A stretch of 57,114 nucleotides of DNA from JBBREP01 sp036501845. GTDB lineage: Bacteria; Actinomycetota; Acidimicrobiia; IMCC26256; PALSA-610. The position numbers were made by a program, and so were the translations under genes. This document shows, one piece after another, positions 25,725-33,761 of this stretch (within the stretch, counting starts at the first letter, position 1; every line of letters begins with the position of its first letter). The stretch lies in contig DASXZO010000137.1 in the NCBI GenBank assembly GCA_036501845.1, positions 1-57,114 on the forward strand, written 5' to 3'. The notes beneath the pieces are model-generated. The model ran no database searches. It was not told the DNA's origin and saw only the letters and a list, made by a program, of their open reading frames with translations.

Positions 25725-26857
25725 CCCCTTCGCTCGCGTCGGTGGCGCTCGCGCACCTGGCCCGCCAGGCCGGCATCGCGGTGCCCGTCGGATCCACGAT
25801 CACGCTCGCCGACGCCTTGGCGCTCGTCGACGCAACCGATCGTGAGCAGGTGTACTGGGCCGGCCGGGCCACGCTCGTGCGCCGCCCCGAGCTGATCTCG
25901 GTGTACGACACCGCCTTCGCGCGCTTCTGGGACGGCCGGGCCGCGCTTGCCGGCGCCACCAACGCCGCCGAGGTGATGCGCGCCTTCGCGCTCGCGTTCG
26001 ACGATGGCACTGCGCCGCCCGCCGACGACACCGACGACGCGGATGTAGACGATGCCCCGCAGGACGACGTCGAGGTGCTCACGGTGCGCTGGAGCGATCG
26101 TGAGGTGCTGCGCCAGCGTGACTTCGCGAGCTATACGCAATCCGAGCATGACCAGGCCGCGCGGCTGCTGCGCGACCTCGAGCTCGTGGGATCGCGTCGC
26201 CGATCACGGCGGCTCCGGCCCACCGCGCGGCCGCGCCAGGCTCGCCCCGACGTGCGGCGGACCGTGCGCGACGCGCTGCGCAGTGGTGGTGAACCGTTGC
26301 GCCGCCGCTACCGCGCGCCCGGTACCCGGCCGCGCCGCATCGTGTTGCTGCTCGACGTGTCGGGGTCGATGGAGCCGTATGCGCGCGCGTTTGTGCGCTT
26401 CTTGCAGACCGCAGTGTCGGCCCAGAGCGGCGTCGAGGCATTTGCGCTCGGCACCCGGCTCACGCGCATCACGAAGGAGCTCGCATCGCGCGATCCCGAC
26501 GCGGCCATCGCCGCGGCTGCGCGGCGGGTGGCCGACTGGTCGGGCGGCACGCGGCTCGGCCCGGCACTGCGCGCCTTCAACGACACGTGGGGCATTCCCG
26601 GCATGGCGCGGGGCGCAATCGTGGTGATCCTCTCCGACGGCTGGGACCGCGGCGGTGCCGAGCTGCTCGGCGAGCAGATGGCGCGGCTCGCGCGCGTGGC
26701 GCACCGCATCGTGTGGGTCAACCCGCTGAAGGCGAGCGAGGGCTACGCGCCGCTCGCGCAGGGGATGGCGGCCGCCCTGCCGTTCGTGGACGACTTCGTG
26801 GAAGGGCATTCGCTCGCCGCACTCGAAGACCTGACCCGGACGGTGGCCCGCTCATGA
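25721..26857 (+). CDS. VWA-domain protein, CoxE family
   Basis: The 378-residue protein has an N-terminal helical region, an acidic patch (PADDTDDADVDDAPQDD), and a C-terminal von Willebrand A domain with the MIDAS motif LLDVSGSMEPYAR plus the conserved SGGTRLGPAL and LSDGWDRG. It is the usual partner of a MoxR ATPase. The GTG start overlaps the upstream stop, and the end overlaps the next gene (ATGA), so all four genes from 24810 to 27950 are tightly coupled. Confidence 0.88.
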   Translation: MTPSLASVALAHLARQAGIAVPVGSTITLADALALVDATDREQVYWAGRATLVRRPELISVYDTAFARFWDGRAALAGATNAAEVMRAFALAFDDGTAPPADDTDDADVDDAPQDDVEVLTVRWSDREVLRQRDFASYTQSEHDQAARLLRDLELVGSRRRSRRLRPTARPRQARPDVRRTVRDALRSGGEPLRRRYRAPGTRPRRIVLLLDVSGSMEPYARAFVRFLQTAVSAQSGVEAFALGTRLTRITKELASRDPDAAIAAAARRVADWSGGTRLGPALRAFNDTWGIPGMARGAIVVILSDGWDRGGAELLGEQMARLARVAHRIVWVNPLKASEGYAPLAQGMAAALPFVDDFVEGHSLAALEDLTRTVARS

Positions 26858-27171
26858 AGGAGATCCTCGACGACATCGACCGTTGGCGCGCGGCTGGGCG
26901 GCGGGTCGCGCTCGCTCGAGTCGTCGCCACCGAGGGGTCGAGCCCCCGCGGCGCGGGCGCAGCGATGGCCGTCAACGATGCCGGAGAGGTGGCGGGGTCG
27001 GTGTCGGGTGGTTGCGTGGAGGGCGCGGTGGTGGGCGCCGCTACCGAGATCCTCGAGGGCACCCGCCCGCCCGGCGTGATCACGTTCGGCTATTCCGACG
27101 ACGATGCCTTCGCGGTGGGCCTCACCTGTGGCGGCACCATCCATCTCTTCGTTGCCGAGCTCGACTGGTGA
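26854..27171 (+). CDS. XdhC/CoxI N-terminal domain protein
   Basis: These 105 residues correspond to the first half of XdhC, the chaperone that binds molybdenum cofactor for xanthine-dehydrogenase-type enzymes. ARVVATEGSSPRGAGAAMAV and GSVSGGCVEGAV are the hallmark motifs; the cysteine in SGGCVEG is conserved in the family. It is a separate reading frame ending at 27171, with ATGA overlap upstream and GTGA overlap downstream into the second half. Confidence 0.85.
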   Translation: MKEILDDIDRWRAAGRRVALARVVATEGSSPRGAGAAMAVNDAGEVAGSVSGGCVEGAVVGAATEILEGTRPPGVITFGYSDDDAFAVGLTCGGTIHLFVAELDW

Positions 27172-27950
27172 GTGCCACCTACGACGCGCTGCACACCATG
27201 CTGATCGGTGGCGATCCGGTGGCAGTGGCGACGGTGATCGAAGGGCCGAGCATCACCGCCACGATGGTGATCGCGCCGAATCGTGCACCGGTGGGCACGC
27301 TCGGTCACGCCGACCTCGACCGGGTAGTGGCACGCGACGCGCTCGGGGAGCTGGCCGCCGGCATTACGAGCACACGCCACTACGGCGCGCACGGCGAGGC
27401 GCGCGAGCGCGTGGTGTCGGTGTTCATCGAATCGTTCGCGCCGCCGCCGCAGATGGTGATCTTCGGTGCGGTCGACTTCACAGCCGCGCTCGCGCGCGCG
27501 GCCAAGCTGCTCGGGTACCGGGTGACCGTCTGCGACGCGCGCCCGGTGTTCGCGACGCCGCAACGATTCCCGATGGCCGACCGGGTGGTGAACGACTGGC
27601 CCGACCGGTTCCTCGCCACGATCGGCCACTCGCTTGGCCCGCGCGACGCAGTGTGCGTGCTCACCCACGACACCAAGTTCGACGTGCCCGCGATCGCCAG
27701 CGCCGTCCGAACGAACGTCGGTTACCTGGGAGCCATGGGCAGCCGACGCACGCACGAACAGCGCATCGAGCGGCTGCGCGAGGCCGGGCTCACCGACGCC
27801 GAGCTCGCGAGGGTGCGGTCACCGATCGGTCTCGACGTGGGCGCGCGCACGCCTGAGGAGACGGCCGTGTCGATCTGTGCCGAGATCATTGCCCTGCGTA
27901 CCGGGCGGATCGGCGCCCCGTTGAGCATCACTACCGGCGCCATTCACTGA
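27168..27950 (+). CDS. XdhC C-terminal Rossmann-domain protein
   Basis: The 260-residue protein starts at GTG 27168 and contains the XdhC Rossmann domain: PPPQMVIFGAVDFTAALARAAKLLGYRVTVCDAR, then VLTHDTKFDVPAIASAVRTNVGYLGAMGSRRTHEQR and SPIGLDVGARTPEETAVSICAEIIA. The first 80 residues (MLIGGDPVAVATVIEG) resemble another partial XdhC start. With its neighbour it makes up a split XdhC. Such splits occur in CO-dehydrogenase maturation sets. Confidence 0.87.
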   Translation: MSATYDALHTMLIGGDPVAVATVIEGPSITATMVIAPNRAPVGTLGHADLDRVVARDALGELAAGITSTRHYGAHGEARERVVSVFIESFAPPPQMVIFGAVDFTAALARAAKLLGYRVTVCDARPVFATPQRFPMADRVVNDWPDRFLATIGHSLGPRDAVCVLTHDTKFDVPAIASAVRTNVGYLGAMGSRRTHEQRIERLREAGLTDAELARVRSPIGLDVGARTPEETAVSICAEIIALRTGRIGAPLSITTGAIH

Positions 27951-27991
27951 CGGCAGGGCTTCGCCCGGCGACCCCTGGGTAGGGTCGGCTC

Positions 27992-28741
27992 ATGGACCTC
28001 GGCATTGCCGGCAAGCGCGCCATCGTGGCCGCCTCGACCTCGGGCCTCGGCCTGGCGACGGCTCGCGCCCTGGCACGTGAAGGCGCCCGCGTCGCGATCT
28101 GCGGCCGCGACCTGCAACGCACGCGCGAGGCGGCCGGCGAGATCGGCGACAACACGATCGCGTTCGCCTGCGATCTCACGGTCGAGGGTGCACCGGAGCG
28201 CTTCGTGCGCGACGCCCGCCAGGATCTCGGCGGCTGCGACATCCTCGTGGCGAACGCCGGCGGGCCGCCGCCGGGAACGTTCGCCACCACCGATATCGAC
28301 GGCTACCGCGCCGCCTTCGAGCTGAACTGCCTGGCGTCGGTGGCGATGTGCCAGGTCGCGATCCCGTACATGCGCGAGAACAAATGGGGTCGGGTGGTGG
28401 CGATCACGTCGATCGGGGCCAAGCAACCGATCGGCGGGCTGATGGCATCGAGCGTGGCGCGCGCCGCGCTCACGTCGTTCCTCAAGATCACGGCGCGCGA
28501 GGTCGCGCACGATGGCATCACGGTGAACAACGTGTGCCCGGGCTTGCACACCACCGCACGGCTCACGAACCTGCACGCCGACAACGGGCTCGACGCGCTC
28601 GCCGCAGCGATCCCGGCCGGCAAGCTCGGTGACCCCGCCGATTTCGGTCGGGTGGTCGCCTTCCTGTGTTCCGAGGCCGCGAACTACGTGAACGGCGTAT
28701 CGCTGCTCGTCGACGGAGCCGCGTATGAGGGACTTCTATGA
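27992..28741 (+). CDS. Atypical SDR lacking the Tyr-Lys pair
   Basis: The Rossmann start is intact (AIVAASTSGLGLATARALAREGARV) and NAGG and VAITS (S140) are present. Where a classical SDR has YxxxK, this 249-residue protein has S153 and R157 (MASSVARAAL). This pattern is known in a subgroup of beta-ketoacyl-ACP-reductase-like SDRs, so the protein may still be functional, with different chemistry or only binding. It ends NYVNGVSLLVDGAAYEGLL. ATG 27992 follows TAGGGT by 6 bases. The Dabb gene starts 13 bases after the stop. Confidence 0.85.
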   Translation: MDLGIAGKRAIVAASTSGLGLATARALAREGARVAICGRDLQRTREAAGEIGDNTIAFACDLTVEGAPERFVRDARQDLGGCDILVANAGGPPPGTFATTDIDGYRAAFELNCLASVAMCQVAIPYMRENKWGRVVAITSIGAKQPIGGLMASSVARAALTSFLKITAREVAHDGITVNNVCPGLHTTARLTNLHADNGLDALAAAIPAGKLGDPADFGRVVAFLCSEAANYVNGVSLLVDGAAYEGLL

Positions 28742-28754
28742 GCGGGAGGTGGGC

Positions 28755-29051
28755 ATGAGCTTTCGCCACATCGTGCTATTGCACTGGAAGGAAGGCACCG
28801 ACGCGGCGGCGCATGACGCCGTGGTCGAAGGGCTGTGCGCACTGCCGGCACAGATTCCCGAGCTGCGCCACTACAAGGTGGGCGGCGACGCGGGTCTGAA
28901 CCCGGCCAACTACGACCTCGCGGTGGTGGCCGACTTCGACGACGAGGCCGGCTACGTGGTGTACCGAGACCATCCCGCGCATCGCAAAGTGATCGACGAG
29001 CGCATCACGCCGATTCTCGCCGAACGCGCGGCCGTCCAGCACGAGACCTGA
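28755..29051 (+). CDS. Dabb-domain (stress-responsive alpha/beta barrel) protein
   Basis: The 98-residue protein begins MSFRHIVLLHWKEGTD and shows the Dabb pattern: a ferredoxin-like fold with IPELRHYKVGGDAGLNPANYDLAVVADFDDEAGYVVYRDHPAHRKV. Such proteins dimerise into barrels; the substrate is unknown. GGGAGGTG lies just before ATG 28755. It is probably co-transcribed with the SDR upstream. Confidence 0.85.
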   Translation: MSFRHIVLLHWKEGTDAAAHDAVVEGLCALPAQIPELRHYKVGGDAGLNPANYDLAVVADFDDEAGYVVYRDHPAHRKVIDERITPILAERAAVQHET

Positions 29052-29066
29052 CCCGGCACATTCTGC

Positions 29067-29104
29067 TTGGCGAATTCCGGGGCGATCGCCCCGGAACCAG
29101 CCAA
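29067..29104. terminator. Repeated bidirectional terminator hairpin, copy 1
   Basis: TTGGC at 29067-29071 pairs with GCCAA at 29100-29104, enclosing a perfect 22-base palindrome at 29075-29096 centred on GCGATCGC. It lies between convergent genes ending at 29051 and 29109. A close relative is found at 50918-50959. Confidence 0.7.
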
Positions 29105-29108
29105 ACAG

Positions 29109-30677
29109 CTATTGGGTGGCGAGGGCGGTTTCCTTGGCCCAGCGGTAGTCGGGCTTGCCGGATGGCGAGCGCACCATCAGCTCCACGACCGTGAGCGCGC
29201 GCGGCACCTTGTACTTGGCGATGTGCTGTCGGCAGTGTTCGGAGAGCTCGTCGAGCGACGCGGTGGAGCCGGGCCGGAACTGCACGACCGCGCACACTCG
29301 CTCGCCGAAGCGGCTGTCGGGCACGCCCACGACGGTGGCGTCGAACACGGCGGGATGGCTCTTCAGCGCGGCTTCGACCTCCTCGGGGAAGATCTTCTCG
29401 CCGCCCGAGTTGATGCACTGGCTGCCGCGGCCGAGCACGGTGATGGTGCCGTCGTCCTCGATCACCGCGCGATCGCCGGGAATCGCCCAGCGCACGCCGC
29501 GCACCTCCACGAAGGTGGCCGCGGTCTTCGACTCGTCCTTCCAGTAGCCGAGGGGCACGTGGCCGCGTCGGGCGAGCATGCCGACCTCACCAGGCGCCGC
29601 GGGTTCGAAGTTGTCGTCGATCACCGTGGTCCACTCGTTCATGCGGAAGCGCGGACCGGTATCGGTGACGTCGACCGCGCCGTTGGCGCCGGTCTCGCTC
29701 GCGCCGAAACTGTCGAGAATCATCACGTTCGGCATGCGTTCGTGGAACTCGCGCTTGATGGCGGGGGAGAGGATCGCGCCGCCGCTCACGATGGCGAACA
29801 GCGAGTCGGGAACGGTGCGGTGCGCCATCGCGTCGACGAGCGGACGGGCCATGGCGTCGCCGACGAGACTGATGGTGTTGACGGCTTCCCGCTCGACGAC
29901 ATCCCATACCGCGTCGCCGACGAGGTGATGATCGGTGCCGAGCACCACCGTGTTGCCGCCGAACAGCGTGACGAACGCGGTCCACTGCGCGTTCCCGTGC
30001 ATGAGCGGCGCGAGCGCGAACGTGCGCAGCGGTGAGGCGGCGACGTTGTCGACGATCTCCTCGGGGGTCTTGATGCCGGGCCCGCCGTAGTTCCCGCCGC
30101 CCATCGCCGCGAAGAAGATGTCCTCCTCGCGCCACATCACGCCCTTGGGCATGCCTGTGGTGCCGCCGGTGTAGAGCACGTAGAGGTCGTCGGCCGACCG
30201 TGTACCGGTGGGCTCGGTGCTCGCTGCCGCGAGCGCGTCCTCGTAGTCGGCGGCGCCGAGATTGTCGGTGACGCCGCTACCGTCCTCGACGCGCACCAGG
30301 TGGCCGAGCTTCGGCAGGTCGTCGCGGATCGCGGCAACCAGCGGGCCGAACTCGCCCTCGTAGACGAGCGCGGCGAGGTCGGCGTTGTCGAACAGGTAGC
30401 GCAGCTCGTCCTCGACGTAGCGATAGTTGACGTTGATCGGAGCGACCCGCGCCTTGAAACAACCGATCATCGCTTCGAGCCACTCGGCACGGTTGTACGC
30501 GTAGATGCCCACCCACGCGCCCACGGGCACGCCGGCGTCGTGGAGATGGTTCGCGAATCTTGTCGCTCGCTCGTCGAGCTCTGCGAACGTGAGCCGGCGA
30601 TCACCCGCGACGAGCGCGACCCGATCCGGCACACGACCGGCCACGATCTCGAAGAGGTCGGCGAGATTCATCTCCAT
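29109..30677 (-). CDS. Acyl-CoA synthetase (AMP-binding)
   Basis: The enzyme activates a carboxylic acid with ATP and joins it to CoA. The AMP-binding signature YVLYTGGTTGMPKGVMWREED lies near residue 170. SFGASETGA, GYWKDESKT, GRGSQCINSGGEKIFPEEVE and a C-terminal Lys in RSPSGKPDYRWAK complete the set. The length of 522 residues is normal. Substrate type is unclear: its features fit fatty- or aryl-acyl-CoA ligases of actinobacteria. ATG 30677 is preceded by TAACAT 8 bases upstream, overlapping the divergent box of the lipoprotein gene. Confidence 0.92.
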   Translation of the reverse strand: MEMNLADLFEIVAGRVPDRVALVAGDRRLTFAELDERATRFANHLHDAGVPVGAWVGIYAYNRAEWLEAMIGCFKARVAPINVNYRYVEDELRYLFDNADLAALVYEGEFGPLVAAIRDDLPKLGHLVRVEDGSGVTDNLGAADYEDALAAASTEPTGTRSADDLYVLYTGGTTGMPKGVMWREEDIFFAAMGGGNYGGPGIKTPEEIVDNVAASPLRTFALAPLMHGNAQWTAFVTLFGGNTVVLGTDHHLVGDAVWDVVEREAVNTISLVGDAMARPLVDAMAHRTVPDSLFAIVSGGAILSPAIKREFHERMPNVMILDSFGASETGANGAVDVTDTGPRFRMNEWTTVIDDNFEPAAPGEVGMLARRGHVPLGYWKDESKTAATFVEVRGVRWAIPGDRAVIEDDGTITVLGRGSQCINSGGEKIFPEEVEAALKSHPAVFDATVVGVPDSRFGERVCAVVQFRPGSTASLDELSEHCRQHIAKYKVPRALTVVELMVRSPSGKPDYRWAKETALATQ

Positions 30678-30685
30678 GGCGGCGG

Positions 30686-30695
30686 ATGTTAGGTT
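30686..30695. promoter_or_regulatory. Overlapping divergent -10 elements sharing one TA
   Basis: TAACAT on the minus strand (complement of 30686-30691) serves the acyl-CoA synthetase. TAGGTT on the plus strand (30690-30695) serves the lipoprotein gene at 30702. The shared TA is 30690-30691, the same design as at 24794-24803. Confidence 0.6.
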
Positions 30696-30701
30696 CCGAG
30701 C

Positions 30702-31097
30702 GTGCGCGTGGCCTCGGTCGTCACTCCGGTGGTCGCGGCGTTGCTCGCGTCGTTCGCGGCCGGTTGCAGCAGTTCCTCGGCGTCGAGCTTCTGCTCCACG
30801 CTCACGAGCTCGAAGCTCGATTTCTCGCAAGTGACCGCGCCCGCGAAGGAATTGGGCACGCTCGACCAGCTCATCGCCAAGCTCTCGCCGACCGATCGGC
30901 GTCTCGTGCTTCCGGTGCGCCAGTACGTGGCGGTCCTCTACCAACAGTCGTCGCTGACGAAGCCGCAGCAGACGGCGTTCCTCAAACACTTCTTCCGCGT
31001 CGACGCGCCGGCCCTCGACCAACGGCTGCGCAAGGACTGCAACGTGTCGCTCGCAAAGCGCATCGACCCGTTCCCGTTTGCGACCAAGGGGAATTGA
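30702..31097 (+). CDS. Small secreted lipoprotein
   Basis: The signal peptide MRVASVVTPVVAALLASFAAGCSSS has its lipidated cysteine at residue 22. The 131-residue protein then has a short Ser-rich stretch and a mostly helical domain with two more cysteines (SSFCSTL and KDCNVSL). The family is not recognised. GTG 30702 follows TAGGTT by 6 bases. Its stop overlaps the gamma-glutamyltransferase start (TGATG). Confidence 0.75.
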   Translation: MRVASVVTPVVAALLASFAAGCSSSSASSFCSTLTSSKLDFSQVTAPAKELGTLDQLIAKLSPTDRRLVLPVRQYVAVLYQQSSLTKPQQTAFLKHFFRVDAPALDQRLRKDCNVSLAKRIDPFPFATKGN

Positions 31098-32656
31098 TGA
31101 CCGACGCCCAGTGCTACCGGCGCGGCGCGATCGCGACACCGCACTACCAGGCCACGCTCGCCGGCGCGGCGGTGCTTGCCGACGGCGGCAACGCGGTCGA
31201 CGCGATCCTCGCTGCCAACCTTGCGCTCGGCGTGGTGGCGCCGTACTACTGCGGCTATGGCGGCGACCTCCTCGCGCTGGTGTGGGACGGCGACGCGCTG
31301 CATGCCTTCCGGTCGACCGGCCGGTCAGCGGCGGCGGCCACGGCCGAGCGGGTGCGCGAACTCTGCGGCTCGCACGAGATGCCAGTGGTCGGGCCGCACA
31401 CCGTCACGGTGCCGGGCGCGATCGCAGGTTGGTTCGGTCTGATCGAACGCTTCGGCACGCGCTCGTTCGGCGACCTCTCGTCTCGTGCACGCGTGCTGGC
31501 CGACGACGGCTTCGTGCTGACGCGCGCTGGCGCGTTCCGGCTCGCAGGGAGCACCGCGATCCCCGGCGCGCTCGGGGTGGACGACACTGCGCTCCGGGCC
31601 ACGTACGCCAACGTGCAGCCAGGTGACCTGGTGGTGCAGCCGGCGCTCGCCCGCACGATCGCTGCGCTCGCCGAGCAGGGTCCCGACGTGTACTACCGGG
31701 GCCCGATCGGCGCGGCGATCGCGGCCACGCTCGCGGAGCACGGCGGGGTGATGACCGCGGCCGACATCGCCGGGCACGTTGCCGAGTACGTGGAGCCGAT
31801 GCACGCGCCGTTCCTTGGCGCCGACGTGTACGAGATGCCACCGCCCACCCAGGGCGCGACCGCGCTCGAGATGTTGCGCATGGCCGAGCAGCTCGGCGTC
31901 GGCGACGACGGTGTCGACCGCGTGCACCTCCAGATCGAGATCTCCAAGCTCGCGCTCGCCGACCGCGACACCTACGTGACCGATCCCGATCACATGACGA
32001 TCGATCCGACCGAGCTGTTCGGCGACGAGTTCGTATCGTCGCGCACGGCCCTCGTCGATCGCTCGCGGTCGCGTCCGGTGGAGCCGCGGTCGATGGCCGA
32101 CGGTGGAACCGCCTACCTCTGCTGCGCCGACGGCGACGGCATGTGCGTGTCGCTCATCCAGTCGAACTTCACTGCGATCGGTTCCGGCGTGCACGTGGGT
32201 GAGTGGGGGATCAACCTGCACAACCGCGGCGCGTCGTTCTCGCTCGACCCGTCGCACTGCAACGTGATCGCGCCCTCGAAACTGCCGATGCACACGCTCA
32301 TTCCGGCGATGGTGTTGCGCGACGGCCGGCCCGAGTACGTATTCGGCACGATGGGCGGGCACGTGCAGGCGCAGATCCACCTCCAGGTGCTCACCCGGCT
32401 CCTGCGCGACGGTGACGACCCGCTGCGCGCGGTGAGCGCGCCGCGCTTCGCCGTCGATCCTGCGAGCGGTTCGGTCGGCCTCGAAGCGCGCTTTGATCCC
32501 AACTGGGTGGACGAGCTCGAGCGGCGCGGTCACCCGGTGCGCGGTATGCGCGCGTTCGACGACGGCGCCGGTCACGCGCACGCGATCCAGCGCCTCTCGC
32601 CCGGATGGGCGATCGGCTCGGATCCCCGCGCCGAGAGCGCCACCGCAGGCCTATGA
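31097..32656 (+). CDS. ggt: Gamma-glutamyltransferase family protein (Ntn hydrolase)
   Basis: The family cleaves gamma-glutamyl bonds, as in glutathione, after self-cleaving before a catalytic threonine. Here the probable nucleophile is T338 in MADGGTAYLCCADGDG. The typical large-subunit start ATPHYQATLAGAAVLADGGNAVDAILAANLALGVVAPYYCGYGGD and the small-subunit PSKLPMHTLIPAMV and GTMGGHVQAQIHLQVL are present. No signal peptide is visible, so it may be cytoplasmic. The GGTAY sequence deviates from the usual TTH, as in acylase-like relatives. The substrate is uncertain. 519 residues. Confidence 0.85.
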   Translation: MTDAQCYRRGAIATPHYQATLAGAAVLADGGNAVDAILAANLALGVVAPYYCGYGGDLLALVWDGDALHAFRSTGRSAAAATAERVRELCGSHEMPVVGPHTVTVPGAIAGWFGLIERFGTRSFGDLSSRARVLADDGFVLTRAGAFRLAGSTAIPGALGVDDTALRATYANVQPGDLVVQPALARTIAALAEQGPDVYYRGPIGAAIAATLAEHGGVMTAADIAGHVAEYVEPMHAPFLGADVYEMPPPTQGATALEMLRMAEQLGVGDDGVDRVHLQIEISKLALADRDTYVTDPDHMTIDPTELFGDEFVSSRTALVDRSRSRPVEPRSMADGGTAYLCCADGDGMCVSLIQSNFTAIGSGVHVGEWGINLHNRGASFSLDPSHCNVIAPSKLPMHTLIPAMVLRDGRPEYVFGTMGGHVQAQIHLQVLTRLLRDGDDPLRAVSAPRFAVDPASGSVGLEARFDPNWVDELERRGHPVRGMRAFDDGAGHAHAIQRLSPGWAIGSDPRAESATAGL

Positions 32657-32700
32657 GCCCCCGGGGCCGCGAGCGGCGGCGCGAGAGGGGGTGGACGTGA
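32653..32700 (+). CDS. Candidate 15-residue coupling mini-ORF
   Basis: The ATG at 32653 overlaps the stop of the upstream gene (ATGA) and the TGA at 32698-32700 overlaps the pgsA GTG (GTGA). The frame exactly bridges the two genes and encodes MSPRGRERRRERGWT. Its start and end resemble the mini-ORF at 34232-34399 (MSPWGRE... and ...DERGWT). It may be a translated coupler or merely a conserved junction sequence. Confidence 0.4.
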   Translation: MSPRGRERRRERGWT

Positions 32701-33299
32701 CCAGCCGCATCTGGACGCTGCCGAACCTGATCTCGCTGGTGCGGCTCCTGTGCGCGCCGCTGTTCCTCTGGCTGCTGTTCGGCGGCCACCACCCCGCGAT
32801 CGCGGCCTGGCTGCTCGCGGCGTTGGGCGCGAGCGACTGGATCGACGGCTACATCGCCCGCCATTTCAACCAGGGCTCGGAGCTGGGCAAGATCCTCGAC
32901 CCCACAGCCGATCGCGTGTTGTTGATCACCGGTGCGATCGCGCTGCTGTTCGAGGACGTGCCCACGGTCGTGCATGTGTTCGTGGTGCTCGTGCTGGTGC
33001 GAGAGACCGTGGTGGGCGCGGTCACCGTCGCGCTCGCGCTCGCCGGCGCGCGTCGCATCGACGTGCTCTGGGTGGGCAAGGCCGGCACGCTCGCGGTGAT
33101 GTTCTCGCTCCCCGCGTTCGTGCTCAGCGCGCACGTGGACGGCGCGTTGTACGCGGTGATGCTGGTGATCGGCTGGGGCTTCGGTGTGGTGGGCTTGGTG
33201 TTCGGCTACTACGCCGCAGCGCGTTACGTACCCGCGGCGCGTGCCGCGCTGCGCGAAGGCCGCGCCGCGCACGAGCCTGCGCCCAGTGGATCGGGATAG
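32697..33299 (+). CDS. pgsA: CDP-alcohol phosphatidyltransferase (PgsA-like)
   Basis: This membrane enzyme transfers a phosphatidyl group from CDP-diacylglycerol to an alcohol phosphate. The signature DWIDGYIARHFNQGSELGKILDPTADR holds the conserved DG-x2-AR-x8-G-x3-D-x3-D set, and four to five hydrophobic helices follow. GTG 32697 was chosen; a purine-rich GAGAGGGGG lies just upstream, and GTG 32691 is in frame too. The position before gcvH and garA corresponds to mycobacterial pgsA2, so the product may be phosphatidylglycerophosphate or another phospholipid. Confidence 0.88.
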   Translation: MTSRIWTLPNLISLVRLLCAPLFLWLLFGGHHPAIAAWLLAALGASDWIDGYIARHFNQGSELGKILDPTADRVLLITGAIALLFEDVPTVVHVFVVLVLVRETVVGAVTVALALAGARRIDVLWVGKAGTLAVMFSLPAFVLSAHVDGALYAVMLVIGWGFGVVGLVFGYYAAARYVPAARAALREGRAAHEPAPSGSG

Positions 33300-33308
33300 C
33301 TTCGCCCG

Positions 33309-33692
33309 ATGCAGATTCCCGAGGAGCTGTCGTACTCGTCAGACCACGAGTGGGTGCGCGTCGAGGGCGGTACGGCCACGATCGGTATCACCGACTTCGC
33401 ACAGGACGCGCTCGGCGACGTGGTCTACGTGTCGCCGCCCGAGGTCGGCACGACGATCGCGGCGGGTGCCACCGTCTCGGAGATCGAGTCGACGAAGAGC
33501 GTGTCGGAGATCTACGCGCCGGTCGCGGGCGACATCGCGGCCCGCAACGAGCGCCTCGACGCCGAGCCTGAGCTCGTGAACAGCGATCCCTACGGCGACG
33601 GTTGGATCCTGCAGGTGCAGCTACCGGGCGGCGCAGCTCCCGCGGGACTGCTCGACGCCTCGGGGTACCGCGCGCTCACCGAAGCGAGCTGA
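33309..33692 (+). CDS. gcvH: Glycine cleavage system H protein
   Basis: GcvH carries the aminomethyl group on a lipoyl arm between the P, T and L proteins. The lipoylated lysine lies in SEIESTKSVSEIYAP, and the N-terminus YSSDHEWVRVEGGTATIGITDFAQDALGD is standard. 127 residues. TAGCTT (33297-33302) lies 6 bases before ATG 33309, suggesting a leaderless promoter of its own. gcvT is 4 kb downstream. Confidence 0.96.
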   Translation: MQIPEELSYSSDHEWVRVEGGTATIGITDFAQDALGDVVYVSPPEVGTTIAAGATVSEIESTKSVSEIYAPVAGDIAARNERLDAEPELVNSDPYGDGWILQVQLPGGAAPAGLLDASGYRALTEAS

Positions 33693-33761
33693 CCGGAGCC
33701 CAAAACCACCACGCTGTGTGGGGCCCTGCGCCCGCGCCCGGTATCGCTAGCCTCTGGCGCC

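Noticed and set aside
31325..32581. A 418-codon minus-strand frame over the gamma-glutamyltransferase gene
   Set aside because: It is His/Arg-rich with no domain pattern and mirrors the codon periodicity of the real plus-strand gene.
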